From: Acinetobacter sp. ANC 4173
Lineage (GTDB): Bacteria > Pseudomonadota > Gammaproteobacteria > Pseudomonadales > Moraxellaceae
Direction of reading: 5' to 3'
Assembly: GCF_004331255.1 (NCBI RefSeq)
Contig: NZ_SJOF01000012.1
Span: forward strand, 62,001-126,000
DNA length: 64,000 bases
The position numbers were made by a program, and so were the translations under genes. Under the pieces are notes generated by a model. That model was given only the letters and a program-made list of their open reading frames with translations. It was not told where the DNA came from and searched no databases. Of this stretch, positions 27,948 through 37,190 are shown piece after piece (within the stretch, counting starts at the first letter, position 1; each line of letters opens with the position of its first letter).

Positions 27948-28249
27948 TCTAAGCTCCTTGTTCGTTTGGTAATTTGCAAGTAATAAATCTATTTACATTG
28001 GGTAAACACAAATAGAGCTATACGACAATATCAATTTTTTAATCAATATCTATCGAAAACGAAAGCGCAACATTATGCTGAATTTTTACTAAAAAGCTTA
28101 TTATTATTTTTTAACTCTATTTTAAGTGTCTCTAATTTAATCTACTTTTTGTTCACCGATCCTCTTTTTGTAACTTTTAATTTCAGCCAAACAATTTTTT
28201 AAATAAATAAAAAAAGAGGCATAAGCCTCTTTTTATTTGAACTGAATAT
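27948..28249. promoter_or_regulatory. Spacer between the two dcaP-like genes
   Basis: The 302 bases include the intrinsic terminator of copy 2 (28208-28238) and AT-rich sequence that should hold the promoter of copy 1. No gene is seen. Confidence 0.55.
28208..28238 (-). terminator. Terminator of DcaP-like copy 2
   Basis: The arms AAAGAGGC and GCCTCTTT are flanked by A and T runs, 12 bases past the stop at 28250 on the minus strand. Confidence 0.88.
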
Positions 28250-29605
28250 TTAGAAATTATACAGTGCAACCACGTTTACACGATTTTCTTCACCCGTTTT
28301 ACTGGTTAAAGGCGTTGTTGCATTTGGTGCAGAGAAGGTTTCACGTTCACCATAGGTATATTCAAGACCCAAACTGATTGGTTTGACTGGGCTATAAAAT
28401 ACATTCGCCCAAGTTTGCCATAAGTCTTTATTCAAAGCACTTGGGCTTTTAGATGCGTTGATATAATCCAAATCTGTATCATGCTTCATATAACCATAAC
28501 CCAACGTACCACGCCACTTTGGATTAAACTGCTGAGTAATGCCGACCGTAATTGAGTCAAATTCACTTTGTTGAATGTTTTTATTGGCATCAATTGCATA
28601 GCCTGGGTTTGACCAGGATACAAAACTACTATCCCCTTTGACATGGTAGTAATCTGCTTTTAAGGTCGTACTTGGCGTTACATTGTATTTTGTTCCTAAG
28701 CCTACGCCCCAAGCCACTTTTTCATCGTCAGAAGTTTGCTTGTCTGCCACCATGGTACGAGCTGAAACAATACCAGCATTGTTGGCAAATTTATGATTCA
28801 GACGTGCTGTCAATGCTGGAGTTCGCATTTGGTTATCTGGATCTGAACCCAAGGTCCACGCGGTTCCTGAAACCGAATCCGAACTATATTTAGAATCTTC
28901 CAGCGCAAAGATTAAATTGGTTTCTGGCGTAAAAGTACTGGTGTAACGTATTTGTGGTGTACGCTTAACAGCACCACCTACATAGCCCAAAGCATCAATG
29001 GTTTCTGGCATATAATCAGGCACAGCAAAGTTTGACCATGTTTGACCAATGAGCCAGTTGGCATAAGTTAAGTATGCATGACGAATACGTAAAGTATCAT
29101 TGCTGCCCAAAAAGTCGACTTCAACTTTACCAGCAACATCACCCGCCTGAGTTGGCGTCTTAAAGTCAAAACCTAAACGTGTTGCAGCTAAAGTAGATTT
29201 GAATAGATCACTATTTCCTGTCGCTCCGTCTAAAGCAGCCTTATTGATTTGGTTATATGGATGTGCTCTGCTTGGACCGCCATCAATCTGATAAGTTGCA
29301 TCTGCCCGAACATTGCCGTAGAAATTAACTTCTGCACCACCGACCGTAATGCCTAAGCCTTTTTTCTCTGGTGCTGGTTTTGCTGGTGAAGTTTGTGTAG
29401 CTGCCTGAACCTGATAATTCTGTTGCTGCGTGTTCATTTGCTTTTGCTGCTGTGCATATTGCTCTAACATGCCTCGCAACTCTTGAACTTCTTTACGTAA
29501 TTGTTCAACTTCCGTATTGGTATCTGCCTGTACAGTTCCCGCTGCAACCACACCCATCGCTAATACTAACGTTTTTAAACGCACAGACATCTTTTGAGTC
29601 GTCAT
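28250..29605 (-). CDS. DcaP-like outer-membrane porin, copy 2
   Basis: This porin of about 451 residues has a signal peptide ending VQA, a coiled coil (VEQLRKEVQELRGMLEQYAQQQ), then a barrel with VNFYGNVRADATYQIDGG and a C-terminal VVALYNF. The upstream codons at 29626 give a poorly placed start. The ATG at 29605 has AGGGAA about 8 bases before it and starts MTTQKMSVRLKTLVLAMG, so it is preferred. It is a paralogue of the next gene. Differences in the loops suggest different solutes, which cannot be named here. Confidence 0.88.
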   Translation of the reverse strand: MTTQKMSVRLKTLVLAMGVVAAGTVQADTNTEVEQLRKEVQELRGMLEQYAQQQKQMNTQQQNYQVQAATQTSPAKPAPEKKGLGITVGGAEVNFYGNVRADATYQIDGGPSRAHPYNQINKAALDGATGNSDLFKSTLAATRLGFDFKTPTQAGDVAGKVEVDFLGSNDTLRIRHAYLTYANWLIGQTWSNFAVPDYMPETIDALGYVGGAVKRTPQIRYTSTFTPETNLIFALEDSKYSSDSVSGTAWTLGSDPDNQMRTPALTARLNHKFANNAGIVSARTMVADKQTSDDEKVAWGVGLGTKYNVTPSTTLKADYYHVKGDSSFVSWSNPGYAIDANKNIQQSEFDSITVGITQQFNPKWRGTLGYGYMKHDTDLDYINASKSPSALNKDLWQTWANVFYSPVKPISLGLEYTYGERETFSAPNATTPLTSKTGEENRVNVVALYNF

Positions 29606-30381
29606 CCTAAATTCCCTATCCATCACCAGTACAAATTATTGTTTGTTCATTCCACTGAACATTTCTTGATCCAAAATGTGACAGATAAGTCTTATATCGA
29701 CTATATATGCTTTAGTCGAAGGCTATTTTTTTGTTTTTTATACAGATTACCATTCCGTTTGCAATGAAATTAAGACTAAGTCTTTGTCTTTTCAATATAA
29801 GTATCGAATTATTATTCATAAATAATGAATTATAATTCATTATTTCAAAAAATGGGTTGAACTAAGCTTATGATTCCCACCAGAAATAATACCTTTAAGG
29901 TATTGAAATCAACCTATTAGATGTAATTTTTTCTTAAATTCATACCTATAAATTTCTTATTCATCTGTCTCATTATGATATTGTTGTACAATCTTGAGTA
30001 TTCACTCAAACCCAACAACACCGAAAAATCAAAAAAGAGACTCAGTGATTATCCAAAGTACAGACTTTAATTTTTTATCTTTACACTCAATCTTTCCAAA
30101 TTTTCTCTGTGGCTTCGCTACCTAATCTTACGCAGCAATGCTAAGCAGTTTTCATTTTAAGCCATAACAAGTAGGTCAATTACCGTCGCTTTAAATCAAA
30201 TATGCCGGGCTGTATGATGACAGCATTTTCATCGATTTATATTCAGGTTCATACTTTTTAATCAGTCATTTCAAGCAAAACTTGGTCAGTAAAATTCATG
30301 CTGAATCTAGGCAGGCTGTGCATAAAACACACATAAAAAAGGCGTAATTTAAATTACACCCTTTCACAGTCAGCTTAAAAA
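29606..30381. other. Long AT-rich intergenic region upstream of DcaP-like copy 2
   Basis: The 776 bases contain no ORF with a plausible start and no clear RNA gene. The left part (29606-30000) should carry the promoter of DcaP-like copy 2, and a terminator of the zinc-peptidase gene is at 30333-30364. Such a long leader may allow regulatory binding, but no motif is convincing. Confidence 0.5.
30333..30364 (-). terminator. Terminator after ypfJ
   Basis: On the minus strand GGTGTAATTT and AAATTACGCC form an imperfect stem followed by TTTTTT, 18 bases past the stop. Confidence 0.75.
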
Positions 30382-31293
30382 TTAAATCGCTTGATTAAAG
30401 GTATCGCAGTCTTTTAAGTTGCCTGATTTAAGACCTGCTTGAAACCATTTCATCCGCTGCGTACTCGAACCATGCGTGAAGCTATCAGGAACAACTTGTC
30501 CTGTTGATTGCTTTTGTAAGTAATCATCCCCAATTTTGTGCGCAGCATCCATCGCTTCTTCAATATCACCCTGTTGCAAAAATTGAGTGCGCTGTTGGTT
30601 ATGATAGGCCCAGATCCCTGCTAAACAGTCGGCTTGTAATTCTTGGCGCACAGACAGTTGATTGGCTTCAACTGTCGAAGTCTGTGTGCGTGCTTTATGC
30701 ACCTGATCAGAAATTCCCAAAAGGTTCTGCACATGGTGTCCAACCTCATGTGCAACCACATAGGCTTGAGCAAAGTCGCCCGCTTGATCTTGGCGAGTTA
30801 ATTCAGTCTGGTTTTGTTCACCACTAATGCCCATTTGCTGACGCATATCTTTAAAGAAAGTGGTATCAATATAGACTTTCTGATCGACTGGACAATAAAA
30901 CGGCCCCATCGCCGCTTGCGCCGCACCACAACCTGAATTCACAGCTCCAGTAAACATCACCAGTTTCGGTGCGGTATACTGCTGATTCAACTGCTGCTGA
31001 AACACCGCATTCCACGTATCTTCAGTATCTGCCAATACGGTGCCAATAAAATCCATGGCTTCTTGCTGCTCGGGGCTTGGATTATCCAAACCTTTGGTTT
31101 CCGCACCGACCGAAGCTTGCTGTGTCACTTGCTGAGTCGCTTGATACGCCTGCTGCGGATCTACTCCAAAAAATTTCCATGCGACAAATGCAACCACCAA
31201 GCCAAGAATACTGAAGCCACCCATTTTGCGACCTGCACCACCGCCACGGCGGTCTTCAATATTGCTACTGACGCGACGACCTTTCCAACGCAT
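30382..31293 (-). CDS. ypfJ: YpfJ-family neutral zinc metallopeptidase
   Basis: This 303-residue protein has an Arg/Gly-rich N-terminus with one membrane anchor (about 25-43) and an external domain with the zinc motif HEVGHH (182-187). Downstream ELQADCLAG supplies the third ligand. The family (KPN_02809/YpfJ) is widespread and of unknown substrate. Conserved segments MGPFYCPVDQKVYIDTTFF and QAYVVAHEVGHHVQ are present. It lies 40 bases after the DUF808 gene on the same strand. Confidence 0.9.
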   Translation of the reverse strand: MRWKGRRVSSNIEDRRGGGAGRKMGGFSILGLVVAFVAWKFFGVDPQQAYQATQQVTQQASVGAETKGLDNPSPEQQEAMDFIGTVLADTEDTWNAVFQQQLNQQYTAPKLVMFTGAVNSGCGAAQAAMGPFYCPVDQKVYIDTTFFKDMRQQMGISGEQNQTELTRQDQAGDFAQAYVVAHEVGHHVQNLLGISDQVHKARTQTSTVEANQLSVRQELQADCLAGIWAYHNQQRTQFLQQGDIEEAMDAAHKIGDDYLQKQSTGQVVPDSFTHGSSTQRMKWFQAGLKSGNLKDCDTFNQAI

Positions 31294-31332
31294 AGCCTTA
31301 TTCCTTATTTTTATGAAGTAGACCTTTTAAGC

Positions 31333-32259
31333 TTAAGCCTGTTTTGAGTTCGGCCAAATCTTTTTAAACACAGTTAGTACAAGAATCACTGACAAGCCTG
31401 CGGCAATACCAATCATCAAGTTAATTAGAGTTGGCGTTAATGCCCCAACAATACTGCCAAAGTTAGGAATTACCGCTAAGTGATCTACAGTATCTTCGGT
31501 AAAATGATGAATCAGTGGAACAGCATGGTTAATAATCCCACCACCCACCAAGAACATTGCAATTGTGCCAACTACAGTTAATGTTTTCATGAGCTTAGGT
31601 GCAAAAGCCAATAAAAAGCGTCCCACTTTCTGTTTCGCATTCGAGCCTTGTTGAGTGAAGTACAGCCCAATATCATCAATTTTGACAATCAATCCAACAA
31701 AGCCATAAACTCCAATAGTCATTACAATTGCAATAATACTGAGTACCGTCAGTTTACTGATAAACGTAGCTGTCGCTACTGTACCCAAAGAAATCACCAC
31801 AATTTCTGCAGACAGAATAAAGTCGGTACGAACCGCACCTTTGATTTTCTCTTTCTCATAGGTAACGAGGTCAGTTTCAATGGCGTGAAGCTCTTCTTCT
31901 GCTTCCTGCTCATTGCTCGCTTTGCGATGTTGCAAACTGTGTAAAACTTTTTCTACACCTTCATAGCATAAGAATAAACCGCCAATCATCAATAAAGGAT
32001 TAATTAGCCACGGCGCCACTACACTGATCAATAGTGCCAGTGGTACCAAAATCAATTTATTCACAAAAGAACCCTTGGCGACCCTCCAGACTACAGGCAA
32101 TTCACGTTCTGCACGTAAACCGCTGACCTGTTGTGCATTGAGTGCCAAGTCATCTCCCAAAACACCCGCTGTTTTCTTGGCAGCCACTTTGCTCATGACG
32201 GCAACGTCATCTAATACAGTCGCAATATCATCTAATAATATTAATAAGCTACTTGCCAT
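31333..32259 (-). CDS. DUF808 (YedI-like) inner-membrane protein
   Basis: This 308-residue protein starts MASSLLILLDDIATVLDDVAVMSK, the hallmark of DUF808/YedI. It has about five to six hydrophobic segments and a charged cytoplasmic stretch with HRKASNEQEAEEELHAIETD. The function is unknown. It is likely co-oriented with ypfJ and divergent from trpS, with about 200 bases between. No regulatory signal is clear. Confidence 0.88.
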   Translation of the reverse strand: MASSLLILLDDIATVLDDVAVMSKVAAKKTAGVLGDDLALNAQQVSGLRAERELPVVWRVAKGSFVNKLILVPLALLISVVAPWLINPLLMIGGLFLCYEGVEKVLHSLQHRKASNEQEAEEELHAIETDLVTYEKEKIKGAVRTDFILSAEIVVISLGTVATATFISKLTVLSIIAIVMTIGVYGFVGLIVKIDDIGLYFTQQGSNAKQKVGRFLLAFAPKLMKTLTVVGTIAMFLVGGGIINHAVPLIHHFTEDTVDHLAVIPNFGSIVGALTPTLINLMIGIAAGLSVILVLTVFKKIWPNSKQA

Positions 32260-32457
32260 TATATTTATCCTAAGAAATTTGCTCTATTTTAATGGGATCT
32301 GAAGAAAAAAACCGTATTTACCTGATGATTTATGTTCGGATTTAAATTTTTTCTACTTCTATTTTTTTCTGACTGACATTAAAAAAAATTATGCCGTACA
32401 ATGTAGCCCATTAATTGACTGCAGATGTAGTAAATACACTACTTTTTGGAAAAGAAA

Positions 32458-33471
32458 ATGAGTAATCAAGATAATCGTCCAGTCATTTTGACTGGCGACC
32501 GTCCGACTGGGCAACTTCACTTAGGTCATTTTGTTGGTTCGTTACGTTCACGTGTGGGTCTACAAGATTCACATCATCAACATCTTTTATTGGCTGATGC
32601 GCAAGCATTGACTGACAATGCCGACAACTTTGAAAAAGTGCGTCGCAATATCCTTGAAGTTGCAACAGATTACTTAGCCGTTGGTATTGACCCAACCAAA
32701 ACCACCATCTGTGTTCAATCTTGTTTGCCTGCATTAAATGAACTTACGATGTTGTATCTCAACTTCGTGACCGTTTCACGTTTAGAGCGTAACCCAACCA
32801 TTAAATCTGAGATTCAGATGCGTGGTTTTGAACGTGATATTCCAGCAGGCTTCCTATGCTATCCAGTGGCTCAAGCTGCTGACATTACCGCATTTAAAGC
32901 CACGGTTGTTCCTGTTGGTGAAGACCAAATTCCAATGATTGAACAAACCAATGAAATTGTTCGTCGTATTAACCGTCAAATTGGTCAAGACCTATTACCA
33001 GAATGTAAAGCACTGCTTTCTAATATGAGTCGTTTACCCGGCTTTGATGGTAAAGCAAAAATGTCAAAATCATTAGGCAACACCATTGTGCTTGATGCAA
33101 GCGATAAAGACATTAAAAAAGCCGTAAATGCAATGTATACTGACCCGAACCATCTGCGTATTGAAGATCCAGGTCAAGTCGAAGGGAATATCGTATTTAC
33201 TTATTTAGATGCTTTTGACCCAAATAAAGAAGAAGTCGAAGAGTTAAAAGCACATTATCGTCGTGGTGGTTTAGGCGATGGTACTGTGAAAAAACGCTTG
33301 GAAGGTGTCTTGAAAGAATTAATCGGACCAATTCGTGAACGTCGTATCGAGCTTGCCAAAGATCCTGATTATATTATGGACATTTTAAAGGCTGGCACAG
33401 ATAAATGCCGCGATATTACCCAACAAACATTAGATGAAGTTAAATCAGGTTTAGGTGTATTCCACTTCTAA
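32458..33471 (+). CDS. trpS: Tryptophanyl-tRNA synthetase
   Basis: TrpS charges tRNA-Trp with tryptophan using ATP. The 337-residue class I enzyme has the HIGH-type motif GQLHLGH (18-24) and KMSKS (201-205), with the usual Rossmann core and helical anticodon-binding end. A TTG at 32446 begins a longer frame, but the ATG at 32458 matches the family start (MSNQDNRPVILTGDRP) and has GGAAAAG upstream. A terminator hairpin follows within 25 bases. In A. baylyi the next gene is reported to be the small RNA Aar, then sucD. Confidence 0.97.
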   Translation: MSNQDNRPVILTGDRPTGQLHLGHFVGSLRSRVGLQDSHHQHLLLADAQALTDNADNFEKVRRNILEVATDYLAVGIDPTKTTICVQSCLPALNELTMLYLNFVTVSRLERNPTIKSEIQMRGFERDIPAGFLCYPVAQAADITAFKATVVPVGEDQIPMIEQTNEIVRRINRQIGQDLLPECKALLSNMSRLPGFDGKAKMSKSLGNTIVLDASDKDIKKAVNAMYTDPNHLRIEDPGQVEGNIVFTYLDAFDPNKEEVEELKAHYRRGGLGDGTVKKRLEGVLKELIGPIRERRIELAKDPDYIMDILKAGTDKCRDITQQTLDEVKSGLGVFHF

Positions 33472-33491
33472 GCTCATTTGAACTACATCAC

Positions 33492-33527
33492 AAATTAAAG
33501 GTCTTTTATAAGGCCTTTAATTTTTAT
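33492..33527 (+). terminator. Intrinsic terminator after trpS
   Basis: TTAAAGGTCTT pairs with AAGGCCTTTAA (one or two G-U pairs) and is followed by TTTTT. Confidence 0.82.
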
Positions 33528-33570
33528 AGCATAAAAAACAACCAATTAAATCACAAGATCCTCTCATTAT

Positions 33571-33600
33571 TAACGTGATTTAACATGAAGTAACGTGATT
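33571..33600 (+). repeat. Three tandem 10-bp repeats upstream of the small RNA core
   Basis: TAACGTGATT occurs at 33571 and 33591, and the related TAACATGAAG sits exactly between them at 33581, giving a 10-base period on one face of the helix. The last copy touches the candidate -35 box. Related copies occur at 6178 and 54229. Confidence 0.6.
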
Positions 33601-33707
33601 GCTCATGACCTTGAAACTCATTACGATTAACATTACCCCATGATTTAGGAAATCCTAAATTTATAACATTTCTCCTTAACCGAACTGTGTAAACAGATTC
33701 GTTGTTC

Positions 33708-33743
33708 TACGCAATGATCACCCCAATCATTGCGTATTTTTTT
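33708..33743 (+). terminator. Terminator of the trpS-linked small RNA
   Basis: An 11-bp perfect stem with loop CACCCCA is followed by seven T residues. No coding gene ends here, so it must end an RNA that starts upstream. Confidence 0.9.
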
Positions 33744-33852
33744 GTCTCAAAGTTTTTTAGACTTATTCTCATTTCGGTGCTATCTTAGACAATAAAGAAC
33801 AAATTTGTATTTTATTTGTTATAAATAACATTAAAAAAAAGAGAATTCGATC

Positions 33853-34494
33853 ATGTGGGAACTTGTGACGCACCCGTCAAATCTCATTTTTAGCATTTCT
33901 ATATGCCTACTCTTTCTCTTCACCTTTTTTGAGCTGACTTTATTGCTATTGGGCGGTGGCACTCAAGGTATTCTCGACCAACTTTTACCCGCTGATCTGA
34001 CTTCACCTGAAGTCGATATAGACACTGAAGCCAGTTGGTTATTACTAGTTCTGGATTGGTTATATTTGGGACGCGTACCTTTATTAATTTGGTTTATTAT
34101 CTTTCTTACCATTTTTGGTCTATTCGGGCTGCTATTACAAACCGTTGCTCACTTATTTACAGGAACCTATTGGAGTGCTTGGCTCTTAGCACCTGCCAGC
34201 TTGTTCTTGTGTATGCCATTGGTACGTTTCACCGCGAAAGTTGTCTCAAGAGTTTTACCGCAAGATGAAACCACAGCAATATTTAGTGAAGAATTGGTTG
34301 GTCGTACTGCCGTAATTGTCATTGGTATTGCGAAACCCCATTCCCCTGCCCAAGCCAAAGTCAAAGATCAATTTGGACAAATTCATTATGTTTTGGTTGA
34401 ACCTGAACAAGAAGATACTTTTAAACAAGGTCAGCAAGTGATTCTGACCCAAAAAACAAAAATTGGCTTTCAAGCCATACGTTCTGAAACTTAA
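33853..34494 (+). CDS. yqiJ: YqiJ-like membrane protein with C-terminal OB-type (NfeD-like) domain
   Basis: This 213-residue protein has three to four hydrophobic segments (about 12-35, 75-98, 105-128) and a C-terminal soluble domain (about 150-213: VGRTAVIVIG, QAKVKDQFGQIHYVLVEPE). The pattern is that of YqiJ/NfeD proteins, which accompany flotillins and may help organise membrane microdomains. The next gene, 24 bases downstream, is the flotillin YqiK, so the pair is a likely operon. The first gene starts 110 bases after the small-RNA terminator. Confidence 0.85.
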   Translation: MWELVTHPSNLIFSISICLLFLFTFFELTLLLLGGGTQGILDQLLPADLTSPEVDIDTEASWLLLVLDWLYLGRVPLLIWFIIFLTIFGLFGLLLQTVAHLFTGTYWSAWLLAPASLFLCMPLVRFTAKVVSRVLPQDETTAIFSEELVGRTAVIVIGIAKPHSPAQAKVKDQFGQIHYVLVEPEQEDTFKQGQQVILTQKTKIGFQAIRSET

Positions 34495-34518
34495 CAACAC
34501 TTAAATTTTGAGTATACG

Positions 34519-36228
34519 ATGCTAAATTCAAACCTTATCAATCTGTTCGTAATTGCAGGCATTATTTTTGTCGCAATTATTGCTATTGGCTTTATAGTCG
34601 CCCGCTTATATCAACGTTCAAGCAAAGAAATTTCATTTGTCCGCACAGGATTTGGTGGTGAGAAGGTCATCTTGAATGGTGGTGCCATTGTTCTTCCTGT
34701 ATTGCACGAAATTATTCCAGTCAACATGAATACCCTTCGACTTGAAGTTGTTCGTGCAGAAGAACAAGCGCTCATTACACGTGATCGTATGCGTGTAGAT
34801 GTAATGGCAGAGTTTTATGTACGGGTAAAACCAACAGCTGAATCGATTGCCACAGCTGCTCAGACTTTAGGTCGAAAAACCATGTCTCCCAATGAACTGA
34901 AGAATTTGGTGGAAGGAAAATTTGTTGACTCTTTGCGTGCGGTCGCTGCTGAAATGGCAATGGAAGAACTACATGAAAAACGTGTGGACTTTGTGCAAAA
35001 AGTTCAACAAGTCGTATCAGAAGATTTATTCAAGAATGGTTTAGAACTCGAAACGGTCTCTTTAACAGGCTTAGACCAGACCAGTTTTAAATACTTTAAT
35101 CCGCAAAATGCATTCGATGCAGAAGGTCTAACCAAGCTCACAGAAACCATTGAAGACCGTCGTAAAAAACGTAATGTGATTGAACAAGATGCAGATCTTG
35201 CAATAAAAACTAAAAACTTGGAAGCCGAACAAGCACGTTTACAAATTCTACGTGAAGAAGAATATGCCAAATTACAGCAAGAACGCGAAATTTCAGTCCG
35301 TCGAGCAGAACAGCTTGCTGAAATTGCAGCACAAGAAGCAGCTAAAAAACGTGAGGCGGAAGAAGCACAAATTGCTGCTGAACGTGAAGTTGAATTAAAG
35401 CGTATCGCTTCTGCACGTGATGTAGAAAATGAAAATATTTTGAAAGCTCAACTCATTCAAAAAGCCCAAGTCGAGCAAAAGAAAACCATTGAATTGGCGG
35501 AGCAAGATCGCGCAATTGCCATTGCTGAAAAGTCCCGTGCAGAATCAGAAGCCAAAGCTCAGGCAGATCAAGCCCGTGCTCAGGCAGTTAAAGCCGAAGA
35601 AGAAGTTTTGACTGTCCGTGAAACACAACGTGCTGAACGTGAAAAAGCCGTTGAATTGGTTGCAGCAAAACAAGCAGCTGAAAAAGATGCGATTGCGATT
35701 ACGGTTGCTGCCGAAGCTGGAAAAAAAGCAGCGGTGGACGAAGCTGAAGCAATTCGAATTGCTGCTGAAGCAGAAGCGGAAAAAGCCCGCTTACATGCAA
35801 AAGGTGAAGCCGACGCTAAAGTTCTACTGGCACAAGCCATGGAAAAACAATATCAGGTAGATGCTGAAGGAACTCGCGCCGTGCACGAAGCAAATAACAC
35901 CTTGTCGTCCGAACAGGTTGAAATGCAAATTCGGTTAGCTTTACTCAAATATCTACCTGAAATTATTCGTGAAAGTGTTAAACCAATGGAAGGCATCGAT
36001 GATATTAAAATTCTACAGGTGAATGGCTTGGGAAGTGTCGCGCATCCTCATGCTCATGAATCGACGCCTGAACATTCAACAGCTTCACTGTCCGATCAAG
36101 TTGTGAATAGTGCTTTACGCTATCGCTCTCAAGCCCCATTAATCGATAGCCTAATGAGTGAACTCGGGCTGCACGGGGGTGATATCAATGGTTTGACTCA
36201 ACAACTCAAACCGCAAAGCAAAGTATAA
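34519..36228 (+). CDS. yqiK: Flotillin-like protein YqiK
   Basis: This 569-residue protein has an N-terminal membrane anchor (8-28), an SPFH/Band-7 domain (about 40-200; FVRTGFGGEKVILNGGAIVLPVLHEI) and a very long Ala/Glu/Lys/Arg-rich coiled coil (220-470). It ends in a short hydrophilic region with a His/Ser-rich link (HPHAHESTPEHS). YqiK-type flotillins form scaffold patches in the inner membrane. The pairing with YqiJ is the standard arrangement. No substrate is implied. Confidence 0.93.
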   Translation: MLNSNLINLFVIAGIIFVAIIAIGFIVARLYQRSSKEISFVRTGFGGEKVILNGGAIVLPVLHEIIPVNMNTLRLEVVRAEEQALITRDRMRVDVMAEFYVRVKPTAESIATAAQTLGRKTMSPNELKNLVEGKFVDSLRAVAAEMAMEELHEKRVDFVQKVQQVVSEDLFKNGLELETVSLTGLDQTSFKYFNPQNAFDAEGLTKLTETIEDRRKKRNVIEQDADLAIKTKNLEAEQARLQILREEEYAKLQQEREISVRRAEQLAEIAAQEAAKKREAEEAQIAAEREVELKRIASARDVENENILKAQLIQKAQVEQKKTIELAEQDRAIAIAEKSRAESEAKAQADQARAQAVKAEEEVLTVRETQRAEREKAVELVAAKQAAEKDAIAITVAAEAGKKAAVDEAEAIRIAAEAEAEKARLHAKGEADAKVLLAQAMEKQYQVDAEGTRAVHEANNTLSSEQVEMQIRLALLKYLPEIIRESVKPMEGIDDIKILQVNGLGSVAHPHAHESTPEHSTASLSDQVVNSALRYRSQAPLIDSLMSELGLHGGDINGLTQQLKPQSKV

Positions 36229-36242
36229 ATTCTCGTTTTAAG

Positions 36243-36270
36243 TTAAGCGCAACTTCTGTTGCGCTTTTTT
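36243..36270 (+). terminator. Terminator after yqiK
   Basis: AGCGCAAC and GTTGCGCT form a stem followed by TTTTT. Confidence 0.85.
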
Positions 36271-36346
36271 CATCAAAATATTACATATTGCCAGATCAGA
36301 CTCAGTTAAAATTCAACCCTATAGGACCTAAATACAAGGAGCATGC

Positions 36347-37168
36347 ATGCATCTTACGATCTACCCTGCTTTGTGGTTTGACAATCAAGCGTTAGAAGCA
36401 TTTGAATTCTATTGCTCAGTTTTTCCAAACAGCATGATCCTTGAACATAATTCGACTGTCGTAAAAGCATCTTTGTCCAATCAAACCTTTATTGGGATTA
36501 ATGGTGGTCCCTATTTCTTACCTAATCCAGCCATTTCTTTTACTGTCATTTGCAATAGCCGCCAAGAAATTACTGCATTGTGGCAAAAACTTATTTTCGG
36601 TGGTGCAAGTCTTATTGATCTCGGGCATTATTCTTGGAATGCTTATTATGGTTGGGTTCAAGATCAGTTTGGCTATACATGGCAATTACAACTAGGTAAC
36701 TGCAGTAAAACACAACAGCACATTCTTCCCAATTTATTATTTTGTGGTATCCATCAAAACCAGTGTTCGCAAGCCTTGCAATACTATCAAAAAATTTTTA
36801 CAGAATTTCAACGTCATCAACTGCTCCGCTACTCATCTGGAGATTTGAAAGGAAAAATCCAAAACAGTATTTTTAGCTTGAACCAGCTGAAATTTATAGC
36901 AAAAGATAGTCCAGATCTGCATGTTTTTGATTTTAATGAATCTGTTTCTTTTGTCATCCCCTGTAAAACACAGCAGGAAATTGATTATTATTGGAATTAT
37001 TTTACTGAACACGGTTCGGAAAGTTGGTGTGGTTGGTGTAAAGATGTATTTGGTATTAGTTGGCAAATCGTGCCTGAAAATATCAGTGAAATTTTAAAAA
37101 ATAAACCAAAAGCATTATCGGCGCTCACCCGTATGAAAAAGATTATTCTGCAAGATCTACTTACGTAA
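36347..37168 (+). CDS. Tandem VOC/PhnB-like protein
   Basis: This 273-residue protein has two PhnB/3-demethylubiquinone-methyltransferase-like VOC modules in one chain. The first (about 1-120) begins LTIYPALWFDNQALEAFEFYCSVF and ends YGWVQDQFGYTWQLQL. The second (about 125-250) begins LPNLLFCGIHQNQCSQALQYYQKIF and ends WCGWCKDVFGISWQIVP. AAGGAGC precedes the ATG. The substrate is unknown, and the second module is more diverged. It lies between yqiK and outer-membrane-type genes, with no obvious functional link. Confidence 0.82.
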   Translation: MHLTIYPALWFDNQALEAFEFYCSVFPNSMILEHNSTVVKASLSNQTFIGINGGPYFLPNPAISFTVICNSRQEITALWQKLIFGGASLIDLGHYSWNAYYGWVQDQFGYTWQLQLGNCSKTQQHILPNLLFCGIHQNQCSQALQYYQKIFTEFQRHQLLRYSSGDLKGKIQNSIFSLNQLKFIAKDSPDLHVFDFNESVSFVIPCKTQQEIDYYWNYFTEHGSESWCGWCKDVFGISWQIVPENISEILKNKPKALSALTRMKKIILQDLLT

Positions 37169-37190
37169 AACGAAAAAATATTACGGCCTT

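Larger units (their letters stand above)
33560..33745 (+). ncRNA. aar: Probable small RNA downstream of trpS (Aar-like)
   Basis: Between the trpS terminator and the yqiJ gene lies a structured, non-coding stretch. It has a perfect stem ATTTAGGA/TCCTAAAT at 33643-33660, a CTGT/ACAG hairpin near 33685, and a strong terminator at 33708-33743 (arms TACGCAATGAT and ATCATTGCGTA, then T7). From memory, Aar of A. baylyi is a roughly 180-nt RNA located between trpS and sucD and affects amino-acid metabolism genes; position and size fit. A possible promoter is TTGCTC (33599-33604), 17 bases, TACGAT (33622-33627), which would give a shorter RNA of about 110 nt. The 5' end is therefore uncertain. Confidence 0.6.

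Noticed and set aside
35580..35860. ORFs opposite or offset within yqiK
   Set aside because: They come from the repetitive Ala/Glu coiled-coil codons and have no start signals.
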